DNA of 64,000 bases from assembly GCA_964539025.1 (NCBI GenBank), contig CAZIFA010000005.1:124001-188000 (forward strand), written 5' to 3'. Below, in pieces: positions 26,567-35,432 of the stretch; the first letter of the stretch is position 1, and each line of letters opens with the position of its first letter. The notes beneath the pieces are model-generated. The model ran no database searches, was not told the origin of the DNA, and was given only the letters and a program-made list of their open reading frames with translations. The stretch comes from Micavibrio_A sp964539025 (GTDB lineage: Bacteria; Pseudomonadota; Alphaproteobacteria; Micavibrionales; Micavibrionaceae). A program made the translations under genes and the position numbers.

Positions 26567-26664
26567 CCCCCCACCTAAATCCTCCCCCGCAAGGGGGGAG
26601 GACTTTAAGAGCGGGAATAAAAAGCCTTCCCCCCTTGTGGGGGAAGGTTTGGATGGGGGGTGAA
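26567..26664. repeat. Paired inverted GC-rich repeats upstream of fliO
   Basis: Two hairpins back to back: CCTCCCCCGCAAGGGGGGAGG and CCTTCCCCCCTT..GGGGGAAGG, enclosed by an outer ACCCCCCACC / GGATGGGGGGT pair. This occupies most of the gap between fliO and the next upstream gene and looks like a BIME-type element. Confidence 0.7.
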
Positions 26665-26666
26665 GA

Positions 26667-26924
26667 TTATTTCTTCTTCAAATCGTCTTTGTAGTCGCGC
26701 AGGGCGGTGGAAAGCCGTTCGAGATTGCCGATCAATTCGGCCATCAGCGGCTGGATATCGCGGGCATCAGACGGGGGCAGGTTTACCGCCTTTGTGCAGA
26801 TGATCGCGACATCCTTATCGAGGCCGCTTAAATCCGCCATAGTCCCGCCGCGCACCTTCACCTCGGCTTCGAGGATAAAGTCGTTGAGCGTTTCCATCTT
26901 GGTGCGGATTTCTTCAATTTTCAT
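26667..26924 (-). CDS. Small hypothetical protein in fliO operon
   Basis: An 85-residue, all-helical acidic protein that I cannot assign. It has no signal or membrane segment. It lies 14 bp after another unknown gene and, past a repeat element, upstream of fliO-fliP, all on the minus strand. Size and helix content would suit an export chaperone, but nothing in the sequence confirms that. Confidence 0.6.
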   Translation of the reverse strand: MKIEEIRTKMETLNDFILEAEVKVRGGTMADLSGLDKDVAIICTKAVNLPPSDARDIQPLMAELIGNLERLSTALRDYKDDLKKK

Positions 26925-26938
26925 GTAAGGATGTTTCG

Positions 26939-27292
26939 TTAGATGCAGACGCCGGGGCCACCGATGTTAGGTTCATGCGCGCGCCCTGTGTGTTTGTAAT
27001 ATCTGGCTATGCGCCCTTTATCTAGCCCTGTTAGAGGTTTCCAGTCTAATACACCCCAAGGATCGCCTGCGGTACCAAAGACTTTATTCAGTGTGCCGCA
27101 ACGTTTGCAGGATTGTGTGCCAATATGGATTGATGATCCACCTATTTGAGAACGGTATAATTGTTTGTCCCCCACTGGGCCCATGTCGTGGCCCGTTGTC
27201 GCAACACATTTCAAATATTTAGCGACAGGATGCTGCTGCGCCCCATCTACAAAACGTCCCGCCGATTTAATTAATTGTTCAAAAAGCTGCAT
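26939..27292 (-). CDS. Hypothetical protein with CxxCG motif
   Basis: A 117-residue protein that I do not recognise. It contains KYLKCVATTGHDM near residue 30 and SCKRCGTLN near residue 70; the Cys and His residues could bind a metal. AAGGAG six bases before the ATG at 27292 decides the start over the ATG at 27316. It sits between the FlhB-like gene and the small helical gene. Its composition, with many Gly and aromatic residues, differs from its flagellar neighbours. Confidence 0.55.
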   Translation of the reverse strand: MQLFEQLIKSAGRFVDGAQQHPVAKYLKCVATTGHDMGPVGDKQLYRSQIGGSSIHIGTQSCKRCGTLNKVFGTAGDPWGVLDWKPLTGLDKGRIARYYKHTGRAHEPNIGGPGVCI

Positions 27293-27351
27293 ATCAAACT
27301 CCTTTGTTGAGAACACTTAAAGGACCATGCTTTCGCGGGTCATGCAATGGC

Positions 27352-27720
27352 TTATGACTTCTTTTTTTCGGAAGTTTCTTTGAGCACCGCGTCAAAGGGG
27401 TTTGGTTCGCCATTCGCGCGGTAGACGTAATAGAGGATTTCGGCGATGGCCATAAACGCCTCCGATGGTATGGGGGAATCCAGTTCGACCGCTGCCAGCA
27501 TTTCGGCCAAAGGCCCGTCTTCCTTGACCTTTATGTCGTTTTCGAAAGCCAGCTGCAGGATTTTCTCGGCAATTGTCCCCCGGCCTGCCGCGACCACCTG
27601 CGGCACCTTGCGTTCGGCCGTTCTATCCTTGACCGCCACGGCGGTCTGACGCGTCTTTTTCTCTTTTAAATTCAGAGGCTTGAGAGGGTCTTGTGGATCG
27701 TTTTCGGGGTGTTCCGCCAT
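27352..27720 (-). CDS. Orphan FlhB C-terminal domain-like protein
   Basis: A 122-residue soluble protein whose second half (AGRGTIAEKILQLAFENDIKVKEDGPLAEML, then IPSEAFMAIAEILYYVYRAN) aligns with the cytoplasmic tail of FlhB after the NPTH cleavage site. It lacks the membrane part and NPTH itself. Such FhlB/YlqH-like proteins occur in flagellar loci and can substitute for the FlhB C-terminal fragment. Full flhB is present at 31360. It is divergent from flgB with 56 bp between. ATG 27720 follows AGGAA; 27756 is an alternative. Confidence 0.75.
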   Translation of the reverse strand: MAEHPENDPQDPLKPLNLKEKKTRQTAVAVKDRTAERKVPQVVAAGRGTIAEKILQLAFENDIKVKEDGPLAEMLAAVELDSPIPSEAFMAIAEILYYVYRANGEPNPFDAVLKETSEKKKS

Positions 27721-27776
27721 TGGCACGGTTCCTGCAAGGTTCTTGACCGAAAACATTAAAAGGTATGGGAGTACCG

Positions 27777-28187
27777 ATGTCTATACAGAATTTACCCTTG
27801 ATGCGGGCCATGGCCGCCAAGATGGACTATCTGGAAAAACGCCAGGGCGTTATCGCGGACAATATCGCCAACGCCGACACGCCGGGCGTTCAATCTAAAG
27901 ATTTAACAAAAGTGGATTTCGGCAGCGTTTTGAAGAATGTCGGCGGCATCAAGAACGTCGTACTCGAAACCACCAGCGACAAGCATATGCGCGGACCCAA
28001 CGACCTCGCCAACGCCAAGGATAAAAAAGACAGACTGACCTATGAAGTCGCGCCCGACAAAAACGGCGTTATCATCGAAGAGCAGATGGTAAAGGCCAAT
28101 GAGACGCAAATGGATTACACGCTGATGACCAGTTTGATGACCAAGACAGCCAACCTCTACAAGACGGCGCTGGGCCGTCAGCAATAG
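27777..28187 (+). CDS. flgB: Proximal rod protein FlgB
   Basis: A 136-residue rod subunit. The N-terminal KRQGVIADNIANADTPGVQSKDL motif and the C-terminal QMDYTLMTSLMTKTANLYKTA helix are typical. GGGAG six bases before ATG 27777 favours this start over ATG 27765. First gene of the flgB-flgC-fliE-fliQ run. Confidence 0.93.
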   Translation: MSIQNLPLMRAMAAKMDYLEKRQGVIADNIANADTPGVQSKDLTKVDFGSVLKNVGGIKNVVLETTSDKHMRGPNDLANAKDKKDRLTYEVAPDKNGVIIEEQMVKANETQMDYTLMTSLMTKTANLYKTALGRQQ

Positions 28188-28204
28188 AGCAGGAGTAGCA
28201 GACC

Positions 28205-28630
28205 ATGCCTGATGTGCAAAATTCAATGTGGAACACGATGATGATTTCGGCCTATGGGATGAAAGCCCAGGGCGAGCGCACACGCGTGATTTCGGAGAAC
28301 ATCGCCAACGCGGGCACGGCGGCTCTCACGCCTGATTCAGAGCCGTACACGCGCAAGGTTATCACCTTCAAGAACGAGATGGACAAGCAGTACAAAACCG
28401 ATCTCGTGAAGGTGAAGGATATCGCGGACGATCGTAAAACCGATTATCAGTTGAAATATATGCCCGATCATCCCGGCGCGAACGCGGAAGGTTATGTGAA
28501 AATGCCCAACGTCAATATGGTCATCGAACTGACCGATATGCGCGAGGCGCAGCGGTCTTATGAGGCCAATATGGGTATGATGGAGAATTACCGGAATATG
28601 TCGATGCGTACGATAGACATGCTAAGATAA
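28205..28630 (+). CDS. flgC: Proximal rod protein FlgC
   Basis: A 141-residue rod subunit with the N-terminal SAYGMKAQGERTRVISENIANAGT motif and C-terminal MREAQRSYEANMGMMENYRNM. It follows flgB by 17 bp and precedes fliE by 22 bp; the three are assembled in series at the base of the rod. Confidence 0.94.
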   Translation: MPDVQNSMWNTMMISAYGMKAQGERTRVISENIANAGTAALTPDSEPYTRKVITFKNEMDKQYKTDLVKVKDIADDRKTDYQLKYMPDHPGANAEGYVKMPNVNMVIELTDMREAQRSYEANMGMMENYRNMSMRTIDMLR

Positions 28631-28652
28631 CCAGTAGAATCGGAGAGTCGTT

Positions 28653-28970
28653 ATGGTCGATACAATAGCCAATCCAGCCGCCGCCGCAGGTGCCTACGCC
28701 AATACGGCCAAGATCGGCGTGAATAGCCCGACGGATGTAAAAGCCGCAGGCCAGCCGAGCTTTCTGGAAGTCATGAAAAATTCGATCGTCGATTCCATGA
28801 ACACGTTGAAAGCTGGTGAGCAGACGTCTGCTCGCGCCGTGACCGGCGAAGCGACGCTCCCCGATGTCGTGCAGGCGGTGAATGCGGCGGATTTGACGCT
28901 GTCCACGGTTATTGCTGTGCGTGATAGGCTCATCAACGCCTATCAAGAAATCATGCGGATGCCTATCTAG
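28653..28970 (+). CDS. fliE: Hook-basal body protein FliE
   Basis: A 105-residue protein. The C-terminal half (LPDVVQAVNAADLTLSTVIAVRDRLINAYQEIMRM) is the FliE signature. FliE joins the MS ring to the rod and is the first rod-type export substrate. AATCGGAGAG precedes the ATG. A structured repeat follows the stop and separates it from fliQ. Confidence 0.92.
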   Translation: MVDTIANPAAAAGAYANTAKIGVNSPTDVKAAGQPSFLEVMKNSIVDSMNTLKAGEQTSARAVTGEATLPDVVQAVNAADLTLSTVIAVRDRLINAYQEIMRMPI

Positions 28971-28985
28971 CATCCATCTTTTACC

Positions 28986-29071
28986 CGCAGGCGGCGTTAT
29001 CCTTCGGTCTCGGCGTGCTCACATACTAAAATGTATGCTCCGCGCGCCTCGCCTTGGTTGCCTTGCCTGCG
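28986..29071. repeat. Large imperfect inverted-repeat element, copy 2
   Basis: Shares the body of the element at 16777-16877 (GGCGTTATCCTTCGGTCTCG, then CCGCGCGCCTCGCCT) but has different ends, CGCAGGC pairing with GCCTGCG, and a different central stem, CATAC pairing with GTATG. Stem identity changes while pairing is kept. It lies between fliE and fliQ. Confidence 0.75.
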
Positions 29072-29147
29072 AATAAAATCTGGACGCTATACCAATAGAG
29101 CCTATTTTGGCTTTTCCCAGAATTATGGGTGGAGTAAGCTATCAGCC

Positions 29148-29414
29148 ATGAACGAAACCGAACTTATCGATATCGCGCGGGAAGCGGTTTGGCTGACGAT
29201 TGTCATCAGCACGCCTGCTATGCTTGTCGGCTTGATCGTCGGCGTCGTCATCGCGCTGGTCCAGGCGCTCACGCAGATTCAGGAAATGACTTTGGTGTTC
29301 GTGCCGAAAATCATAGCTATCTTCGCGTCGATTTTCCTGTTGTTTCCCGCGTTCGTATCTGTGATGCAAGGTTTTATGAAAGAGATTGCCGATAAAATTG
29401 TGGGGATTGGATGA
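29148..29414 (+). CDS. fliQ: Flagellar export gate protein FliQ
   Basis: An 88-residue protein with two transmembrane helices separated by QALTQIQEMTLVFVPKI, the FliQ motif. It belongs to the FliPQR gate. I use ATG 29148 (MNETELIDIAREAVW); the longer frame from 29031 runs out of the repeat element. Its TGA overlaps the start of the next gene. Confidence 0.93.
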   Translation: MNETELIDIAREAVWLTIVISTPAMLVGLIVGVVIALVQALTQIQEMTLVFVPKIIAIFASIFLLFPAFVSVMQGFMKEIADKIVGIG

Positions 29415-29803
29415 TGTTAAAATACATTTGTATATGCGCCGCTTTATTAATGTTCACGGCAACGACCGCAGTGGCGGGAGTAATAGAAGAGCGTTGCGGC
29501 TGGTTAAACAATCCAACGCCGGGCAATGTTTGGTTGTATGACCGGGCGGGGGAATGGCTTCTTTCCGTGCAAGGCGGCTATAGTGCGGACGTTATCGCTT
29601 GGCCGGAATTCGATGCTGACGATGAAACGCAATATGTTCGCACAGGACATGCTTCTTACGGATATGGTTGCGCCTGCCTTACCGGCCAGATCGACAAAGA
29701 GAAAAAGCGTTTTGAAAGCGTGACGGAGGCGGAGGTTTTTCCTCTTTCCAGATGCCGCGCCACCAGATTGATTAGAGGATTTGAGGAAGAAGCGATCAGA
29801 TAA
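29411..29803 (+). CDS. DUF4087 secreted protein
   Basis: A 130-residue protein with a signal peptide (residues 1-22, cleavage near AVAG) and the DUF4087 pattern: ERCGWLNNPTPGNVWLYDR, then YGYGCACL and PLSRCRA. Four conserved Cys suggest disulfides in the periplasm. Function is unknown. It overlaps fliQ by 4 bp (ATGA), so it is translated from the flagellar mRNA, and it overlaps the convergent transporter gene by 8 bp. Confidence 0.75.
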   Translation: MMLKYICICAALLMFTATTAVAGVIEERCGWLNNPTPGNVWLYDRAGEWLLSVQGGYSADVIAWPEFDADDETQYVRTGHASYGYGCACLTGQIDKEKKRFESVTEAEVFPLSRCRATRLIRGFEEEAIR

Positions 29804-30488
29804 ACGAAATCTTCTGATTGTCGAAGTGATCGATTCCTTCGCGTTTTTTTACCCATTTGGTGATCGTCACCGACAAGGGCAAGGCCAGCGTTTCGTACAG
29901 TACTTTGAATACCCACGCTATCAGCATCATTTTAAGCAATTCAAGGCCGGGCATCAGGCCCACAAACGCCACCGTACAAAATACGACAGTGTCAACGAAT
30001 TGCCCGATAATTGTGGAGCCGATAAAACGCACAGACATGTGCTTGCCGTGCTGGATAAGTTTCATTTTGGCCAAGACGAAACTGTTGGTCAGTTCGCCCA
30101 TGAGCCATGCGAGGCAGCCTGCGAGAGCCATGCGCCATGATGTGCTGAAGATGGTTTCATACGCGCTCTGGTTTTGCCAGAAGCCCGCGGGTGGTAAGTG
30201 GATGCCGAGTGTCAGGAAGAGGGCGTAGAGAATAGTGCAGGCGAGCACAGTCCAGATGATTTGTCTGGCGCGGTTGAAGCCGTAGATTTCCGTCATCAGG
30301 TCGGCCAGGATCGTGCAAAGCGGGAAGATGATAATGCCGGCCGGTAAGATAAAGCCTGCCAAGTCTATGATCTTGGTGTTCACCGCGTTGGTGATGATGT
30401 AAAGCGCGCAGAACGACCCCGCGACGATGCCGAAATATTTCGGGTTCCAGTCGGAATCCGTGTTCGAGATTTTGAGCGTCTCTGACAT
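29796..30488 (-). CDS. yhhQ: Queuosine precursor transporter (YhhQ/VUT family)
   Basis: A 230-residue inner-membrane protein with about six transmembrane helices. AGFILPAGIIIFPLCTILADLMTEIYGF and GQFVDTVVFCTVAFVG match the YhhQ (DUF165) family, which imports preQ0/preQ1 for queuosine synthesis. It sits between fliQ and fliR on the opposite strand, interrupting an export-gate gene set that is contiguous in most genomes. Confidence 0.87.
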   Translation of the reverse strand: MSETLKISNTDSDWNPKYFGIVAGSFCALYIITNAVNTKIIDLAGFILPAGIIIFPLCTILADLMTEIYGFNRARQIIWTVLACTILYALFLTLGIHLPPAGFWQNQSAYETIFSTSWRMALAGCLAWLMGELTNSFVLAKMKLIQHGKHMSVRFIGSTIIGQFVDTVVFCTVAFVGLMPGLELLKMMLIAWVFKVLYETLALPLSVTITKWVKKREGIDHFDNQKISFI

Positions 30489-30579
30489 TCCCCGAAATTA
30501 CCCCAACATTTTCTGTAATGCCATGTAAAATTATAAGATATATCTGGTCATTCACAGCATATCCGGCAAAAATAGGCCC

Positions 30580-31359
30580 ATGTCCATTTTGGAAGACTTT
30601 CTGACCACGGGCGTGTTTGCCTTTATGATCATCTTCGTGCGGTTCGGCACGGCGATGATGATCATGCCCGGCATCGGCGATTCTTTCGTGCCCAACAATA
30701 TCCGCCTGTATATCGCGCTGGGGTTATCTTTGGTGATGGCACCCGTTATACAGCCTTATGTGCCAAAACCCATTCCGGCGTTCGGCGTGTTGCTGCCTTT
30801 GCTGGTGATCGAATTCATCACGGGGCTGTTCATCGGCACCATCGCGCGGGTTTTGATGATGGCGATGGACACGGCGGGGATGCTCATATCACTTTCATCC
30901 GGTATTTCGAACGCGCAGGTTTTTAACCCTTCCTTGGCGGTGCAGGGCTCCGTGTTCGGCGCGTTTTTATCGGTGACGGGCGTGACATTGTTGTTCGTTA
31001 CCAACTTGCATCATTTGCTCATCCATGGGTTGGTCGAAAGTTACAAAATGTTTCCTATCGGTGGCGTGCCGGACACGGGCAGTATGGCCGAATTGATGGC
31101 GCGCGCCGTGTCGGCGAGCTTTATGACCGGGTTCCAGATTGCGATTCCGTTTGTCATCATATCCATCGTTTTATATGCCGGGATGGGCGTGCTATCGCGC
31201 CTGATGCCGCAATTGCAGATTTTCATGATCGCCATACCGCTCCAGATCATGCTGGCACTGGTAACGCTGGCGATCGTTCTATCGGGCATTATGCTGTTCT
31301 TCATCACGAATTTTGAAAACGGCATGGTCTATTTCCTTGAACAAGGAGAGGGGAAATAG
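30580..31359 (+). CDS. fliR: Flagellar export gate protein FliR
   Basis: A 259-residue membrane protein with about six helices. FVRFGTAMMIMPGIGDSFVP, DTAGMLISLSSGISNAQVFNPSL and the C-terminal hydrophobic helices are typical. It joins FliP and FliQ in the export gate and interacts with FlhB. It ends directly at the flhB start with no gap. Confidence 0.93.
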   Translation: MSILEDFLTTGVFAFMIIFVRFGTAMMIMPGIGDSFVPNNIRLYIALGLSLVMAPVIQPYVPKPIPAFGVLLPLLVIEFITGLFIGTIARVLMMAMDTAGMLISLSSGISNAQVFNPSLAVQGSVFGAFLSVTGVTLLFVTNLHHLLIHGLVESYKMFPIGGVPDTGSMAELMARAVSASFMTGFQIAIPFVIISIVLYAGMGVLSRLMPQLQIFMIAIPLQIMLALVTLAIVLSGIMLFFITNFENGMVYFLEQGEGK

Positions 31360-32433
31360 ATGAGCGACGAAGACCAGGACGATTCCTCGAAGACAGAAGA
31401 CCCCACGCCCAAAAAGTTGGAAGAGGCGCGAAAGAAGGGGCAGGTGCCGATCTCCCGCGAGATCAACAACTGGGTGATGCTCACGGCGGGGACTTTGGTA
31501 GTTCTCGCGATGGGGCCGGGGATGATGGAGGACTTAACAAGCCTGCTCAGAACCTATATCGGGCAGTCCCACACATTCCCGGAAATGCCGGGCGGGATGC
31601 AGTTCGCAGTGACCGAAGGATTGCTTGAAGTGCTCAAGATCATCGCGCTGCCGCTGATATTTTTGGTCGCGGCGGCATTTGTCGGCCCGTTTATTCAGGT
31701 GGGGCCGCTCTTCGCGCCGGAAATTATCCAGATGGATATCAGCAAGATTTCGCCATCTAAAGGCATGGCGCGGTTGTTTTCGATGAAATCCATCATGGAA
31801 TTTATCAAAGGCATTTTGAAGATCGCCGTCGTTACCATCGTCGGGCTTATCATTCTCAAACCCTATTTCGGGACGATGGAGCATATGGTGGGGCTACCCG
31901 TTCCGACGGCGATGGATGAAACGAAAGTGCTTATCATGCAGCTTCTGATCGGTATTCTCGTCGTGCTGTTCATTATCGCGGTGATGGATCTTTTGTACCA
32001 GCGGCATGAGCATATGCAAAAGATGCGCATGACCAAGCAGGAACTCAAAGACGAATACCGCCAGTCGGAAGGCGATCCGATGGTCAAGGCCAAGTTACGC
32101 CAGCTCCGTCAGCAAAAAGCGCAGCAGAGGATGATGCAGAACGTCCCCACCGCCGACGTCGTCATCACCAACCCGACGCATTATTCGGTCGCGTTAAAAT
32201 ACGACCCGGACAAGGACGATGCGCCGCTGCTCGTCGCCAAGGGGGTGAACGAGGTTGCTATGCGTATCCGGGAATTGGCGCGAGAGCATAATATTACGAT
32301 CCTGCCCAATCCGCCTCTGGCGCGGGTGTTGTTTGAAACCGTTGAGGTGGACGAGGCCGTACCGCACGAGCATTACAAAGCCGTCGCCGAGATTATTTCA
32401 TATGTGTTTAGGCTTAAAGGGAAGTTGAAGTAG
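31360..32433 (+). CDS. flhB: Flagellar export switch protein FlhB
   Basis: A 357-residue protein: N-terminal DPTPKKLEEARKKGQVPISRE, four transmembrane helices, and a cytoplasmic domain with the self-cleavage site NPTH (VVITNPTHYSVALKY). Cleavage between Asn and Pro changes export specificity from rod/hook to filament when signalled by FliK. It follows fliR without spacing; a REP-like element follows. Confidence 0.95.
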   Translation: MSDEDQDDSSKTEDPTPKKLEEARKKGQVPISREINNWVMLTAGTLVVLAMGPGMMEDLTSLLRTYIGQSHTFPEMPGGMQFAVTEGLLEVLKIIALPLIFLVAAAFVGPFIQVGPLFAPEIIQMDISKISPSKGMARLFSMKSIMEFIKGILKIAVVTIVGLIILKPYFGTMEHMVGLPVPTAMDETKVLIMQLLIGILVVLFIIAVMDLLYQRHEHMQKMRMTKQELKDEYRQSEGDPMVKAKLRQLRQQKAQQRMMQNVPTADVVITNPTHYSVALKYDPDKDDAPLLVAKGVNEVAMRIRELAREHNITILPNPPLARVLFETVEVDEAVPHEHYKAVAEIISYVFRLKGKLK

Positions 32434-32443
32434 CGCTCTCTTT

Positions 32444-32521
32444 GTCATCCTCCGGCTTGACCGGAGGATCCAGAGCCATTTGCACCATTGTATGGATCCC
32501 CCGATCAAGTCGGGGGATGAC
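32444..32521. repeat. REP-like palindromic pair after flhB
   Basis: Two hairpins facing each other, TCCTCCGGCTTGACCGGAGGA and TCCCCCGATCAAGTCGGGGGA, within GTCATCC...GGATGAC ends. A partial repeat of the right end recurs at about 32533-32545. Confidence 0.75.
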
Positions 32522-32642
32522 ATTGGAGAGGGTCGGGGGATGACATTGTGGGGTGGAGCGTTAGCGGATAAGGGGATTTTAAGGCTTCTGGCACGTTATC
32601 TTCTAGTCAAGATATTGAAAATTCTGGTATTATTCGCTCGTC

Positions 32643-35135
32643 ATGAGCCTCGACCATTCCGAATTCATCGCCCGTCATACGCCCGGCCGCAAAGACCCCG
32701 AAGCCGGACGGATTCGCATGCGCCGGATCATGCTTTCGATCCTGTTCCTGATGATCTATGTGGTGGGATGCATCTTGCTGGCCCTCGTGCTGGATATTGA
32801 AGAGACGACGATGATAGCGGCGGGCTTGACTTTCGTGGTCGCAGCGGTAGCTGCGTTCGTGGCGCAGCGGTTTTTACACAATTACAGCACGCAGGAAAAA
32901 GAACGACTTTTGCTCCAACAGGTTATCGAGGGCAGCCGCGGCGCGCGCCTTATCACCGATGGTACGGATCACCCGGTTTTCACCAACCAGAAATTCGATG
33001 AGTTATGCGAGGAACAGGGCACGCCGGGGCTTGAGGCGCTCGCCAAACTGTTTTCCGACAACAAGGAAGCCTATAATCATTTTCGCAATCTGGCCGAGCA
33101 GGCGCAAAAGGGATTGCCTGACTTAATCGAACTTAAATCCGTGCAGGTCGATCGCGAGCGGTGGTTCATAGTTTCCGCACAACCTGTCGCGGGGTGGGCG
33201 GGTTACGTTCACTGGCGCGTCGATGATGTAACGCATCAGCGTGAGATTGAGCGCACCATCCGCGAAGAGCGCGAGAAGCTGATCGATTTCACCGACAATT
33301 CACCGGTCGGGTTTTTTTCCATCGATGAGGCCGGGCATTTCGTGTTTGCCAACGCGACGCTGGCCAGATGGCTGGGCGAGGATTTGCAAAACCTGCTCGC
33401 GGGCGGATCGTTGCATTCCTATATGGAGAATCCGCCGAACACTAAGGCGCCGTTCGATATCACCGAAAAAGGCGGCACGCGGCAGGTAGCCGAAATCGTG
33501 ATGAAAGGCGTGGGCGGACGCACGTTCCTAGCATCCGTCAACCAGACCGTTGTGTTCGAAGATGACGGGCGCGTGCGCACCCGCGGCGTTATGCACGATT
33601 TAACGTCTGAGCGCGAAATGCGCCAGGCGTTGCAGGCATCCGAAGATAGGTTCGAGAAATTCTTCGAAGAGGCGCCGCTCGGAATCGCGCTGGTCGATGC
33701 CAAAGGTGTTTTGCAAGATTGCAACGCGGAGCTGGCCCGCATGCTCGGCAGTGGCACGGATATGCTGGAAGGCAAGAACCTCAAGAGCATTCTGGGCGAT
33801 GACAACAGGGACAAGGCATTGTCTGCGCTCGCGCAGATCGGGCAGGGCGAGCAGTTGCCCGAGCCTATAGAGTTAACGCTCAAAGGCAAGAAGAGCGTTT
33901 CGGTGCAGATGCATGCGCGGCGCATCAAGGACAGCGAAAACATCGTTCTGCACTTTATCGACCTGACCGAACAAAAACGGCTCGAAGCGCAGTTTGTGCA
34001 AAGCCAAAAGATGCAGGCTATCGGCCAACTCGCGGGCGGCGTCGCGCACGACTTCAACAATCTGCTCACCGCCATCATAGGTTTCTGTGATCTTCTTTTG
34101 CTTCGTCACAAGGCGGGCGATCCGTCTTTCGGCGATATTATGCAGATCAAGCAAAATTCCAACCGCGCCGCGAACCTCGTCCGCCAATTGCTCGCTTTCT
34201 CACGCCAGCAGACATTACGTCCGCAGGTGCAGGACGTTACCGACATTCTGACGGAAGTTTCGCATCTTTTGCGCCGTCTCATCGGCGCGAATATCGAACT
34301 CGATCTCAATCATGGTTTGGATTTGGGGTTAGTCAAAGTCGATGTCGGGCAGATGGAACAGGTGCTGATCAATCTTGCCGTCAACGCACGCGACGCGATG
34401 GAGCAGGGCGGCAGGTTATCGATTTCCACGCGCAGACATGTCAATAGCGAACTTCAGAAATGCTGTGATGATGAAATGCCGCCGGGGCAGTGGGTTGCGA
34501 TCGAGGTTAAGGATACGGGATGCGGCATCAGCCCGGAAAATATGAGTCGTATTTTAGAACCGTTCTTTACGACGAAAGATGTGGGGCAGGGGACGGGGCT
34601 CGGCCTTGCGACCGTGTACGGTATCATCCGCCAGACGGGCGGGTATTTATCGATCGATTCCACCGTTGGCATTGGCACTTCGTTCACGATTTATCTGCCG
34701 CGCCTATCAGCAAGTGAAGCGAAAATTCAGGCCGAAGCGCCGAAGGTGGAAGAATCCGCGGGCGATCTCACCGGCACGGCGCGCATTCTTCTGGTCGAAG
34801 ACGAAGACGCGGTACGCACTTTCTCGACCCGCGCGCTCACCAACAAGGGCTATGAAGTGCTCGGCGCGGAAAGCGGCGAAGCGGCGCTGACCTTGCTGGA
34901 ATCCGAAGATATTAAAAACATCGATCTTCTGATCACCGATGTGATGATGCCGGGGATGGACGGGCCGACGATGGCGAGCAAAATTCGCACGATGAGCCCG
35001 GACCTCAAAATCATCTTTATTTCCGGTTACACCGAAGATCGCCTCAAAGACCATATGGGCAAAAACATCTTCTTCTTGCCCAAGCCCTTTACGCTCAAGC
35101 AACTCGCCGAAAAAGTCAAAGAGGCGTTGGGTTAG
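32643..35135 (+). CDS. cckA: Cell-cycle hybrid histidine kinase CckA
   Basis: An 830-residue hybrid kinase. Two transmembrane helices (about 27-75), PAS-like regions (about 100-200, 220-330 and 340-440), the HisKA box with GQLAGGVAHDFNNLLTAI (His about 469), HATPase_c with TTKDVGQGTGLGLATVYG, and a C-terminal receiver with phospho-acceptor Asp about 766 in LLITDVMMPGMDG. The HisKA region is nearly invariant among CckA proteins. In Caulobacter CckA feeds phosphate through ChpT to CtrA and CpdR. It lies after flhB. ctrA and chpT are not in the window. Confidence 0.92.
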   Translation: MSLDHSEFIARHTPGRKDPEAGRIRMRRIMLSILFLMIYVVGCILLALVLDIEETTMIAAGLTFVVAAVAAFVAQRFLHNYSTQEKERLLLQQVIEGSRGARLITDGTDHPVFTNQKFDELCEEQGTPGLEALAKLFSDNKEAYNHFRNLAEQAQKGLPDLIELKSVQVDRERWFIVSAQPVAGWAGYVHWRVDDVTHQREIERTIREEREKLIDFTDNSPVGFFSIDEAGHFVFANATLARWLGEDLQNLLAGGSLHSYMENPPNTKAPFDITEKGGTRQVAEIVMKGVGGRTFLASVNQTVVFEDDGRVRTRGVMHDLTSEREMRQALQASEDRFEKFFEEAPLGIALVDAKGVLQDCNAELARMLGSGTDMLEGKNLKSILGDDNRDKALSALAQIGQGEQLPEPIELTLKGKKSVSVQMHARRIKDSENIVLHFIDLTEQKRLEAQFVQSQKMQAIGQLAGGVAHDFNNLLTAIIGFCDLLLLRHKAGDPSFGDIMQIKQNSNRAANLVRQLLAFSRQQTLRPQVQDVTDILTEVSHLLRRLIGANIELDLNHGLDLGLVKVDVGQMEQVLINLAVNARDAMEQGGRLSISTRRHVNSELQKCCDDEMPPGQWVAIEVKDTGCGISPENMSRILEPFFTTKDVGQGTGLGLATVYGIIRQTGGYLSIDSTVGIGTSFTIYLPRLSASEAKIQAEAPKVEESAGDLTGTARILLVEDEDAVRTFSTRALTNKGYEVLGAESGEAALTLLESEDIKNIDLLITDVMMPGMDGPTMASKIRTMSPDLKIIFISGYTEDRLKDHMGKNIFFLPKPFTLKQLAEKVKEALG

Positions 35136-35145
35136 GTCGGCCTAC

Positions 35146-35412
35146 CTACCCCATATTCACATAGGGGTGATCGATGTCGTCTTTGAGGTCATAGACGGGA
35201 GGGACGCTTTCGATTCTTTTTAGATAGTTTTGAAGGTAGCGGCTTGTGTCATTTCCCCGCACACTGAGCGGTATGAACAGATCGGCGGCGCGTTGAAATT
35301 CCTGCGCCAGATAGCCCACATGAGGACTGATCACATACGTATATATACCGAAGCCGACTGCCGTGCACGCCGCAAATTCCATCAGTTTCCCCATTCTTAA
35401 TGCGCTTTTCAT
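35146..35412 (-). CDS. Small hypothetical membrane protein
   Basis: An 88-residue protein that I do not recognise. One hydrophobic stretch (about 11-30, FAACTAVGFGIYTYVI) could be a membrane anchor or uncleaved signal; the rest is polar with a Tyr-rich end. Ribosome site is weak. It lies 20 bp after the unknown gene that is divergent from recA, on the same strand, so the two may form an operon. Confidence 0.5.
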   Translation of the reverse strand: MKSALRMGKLMEFAACTAVGFGIYTYVISPHVGYLAQEFQRAADLFIPLSVRGNDTSRYLQNYLKRIESVPPVYDLKDDIDHPYVNMG

Positions 35413-35432
35413 GAGGTTTTTTTATTTCACCC

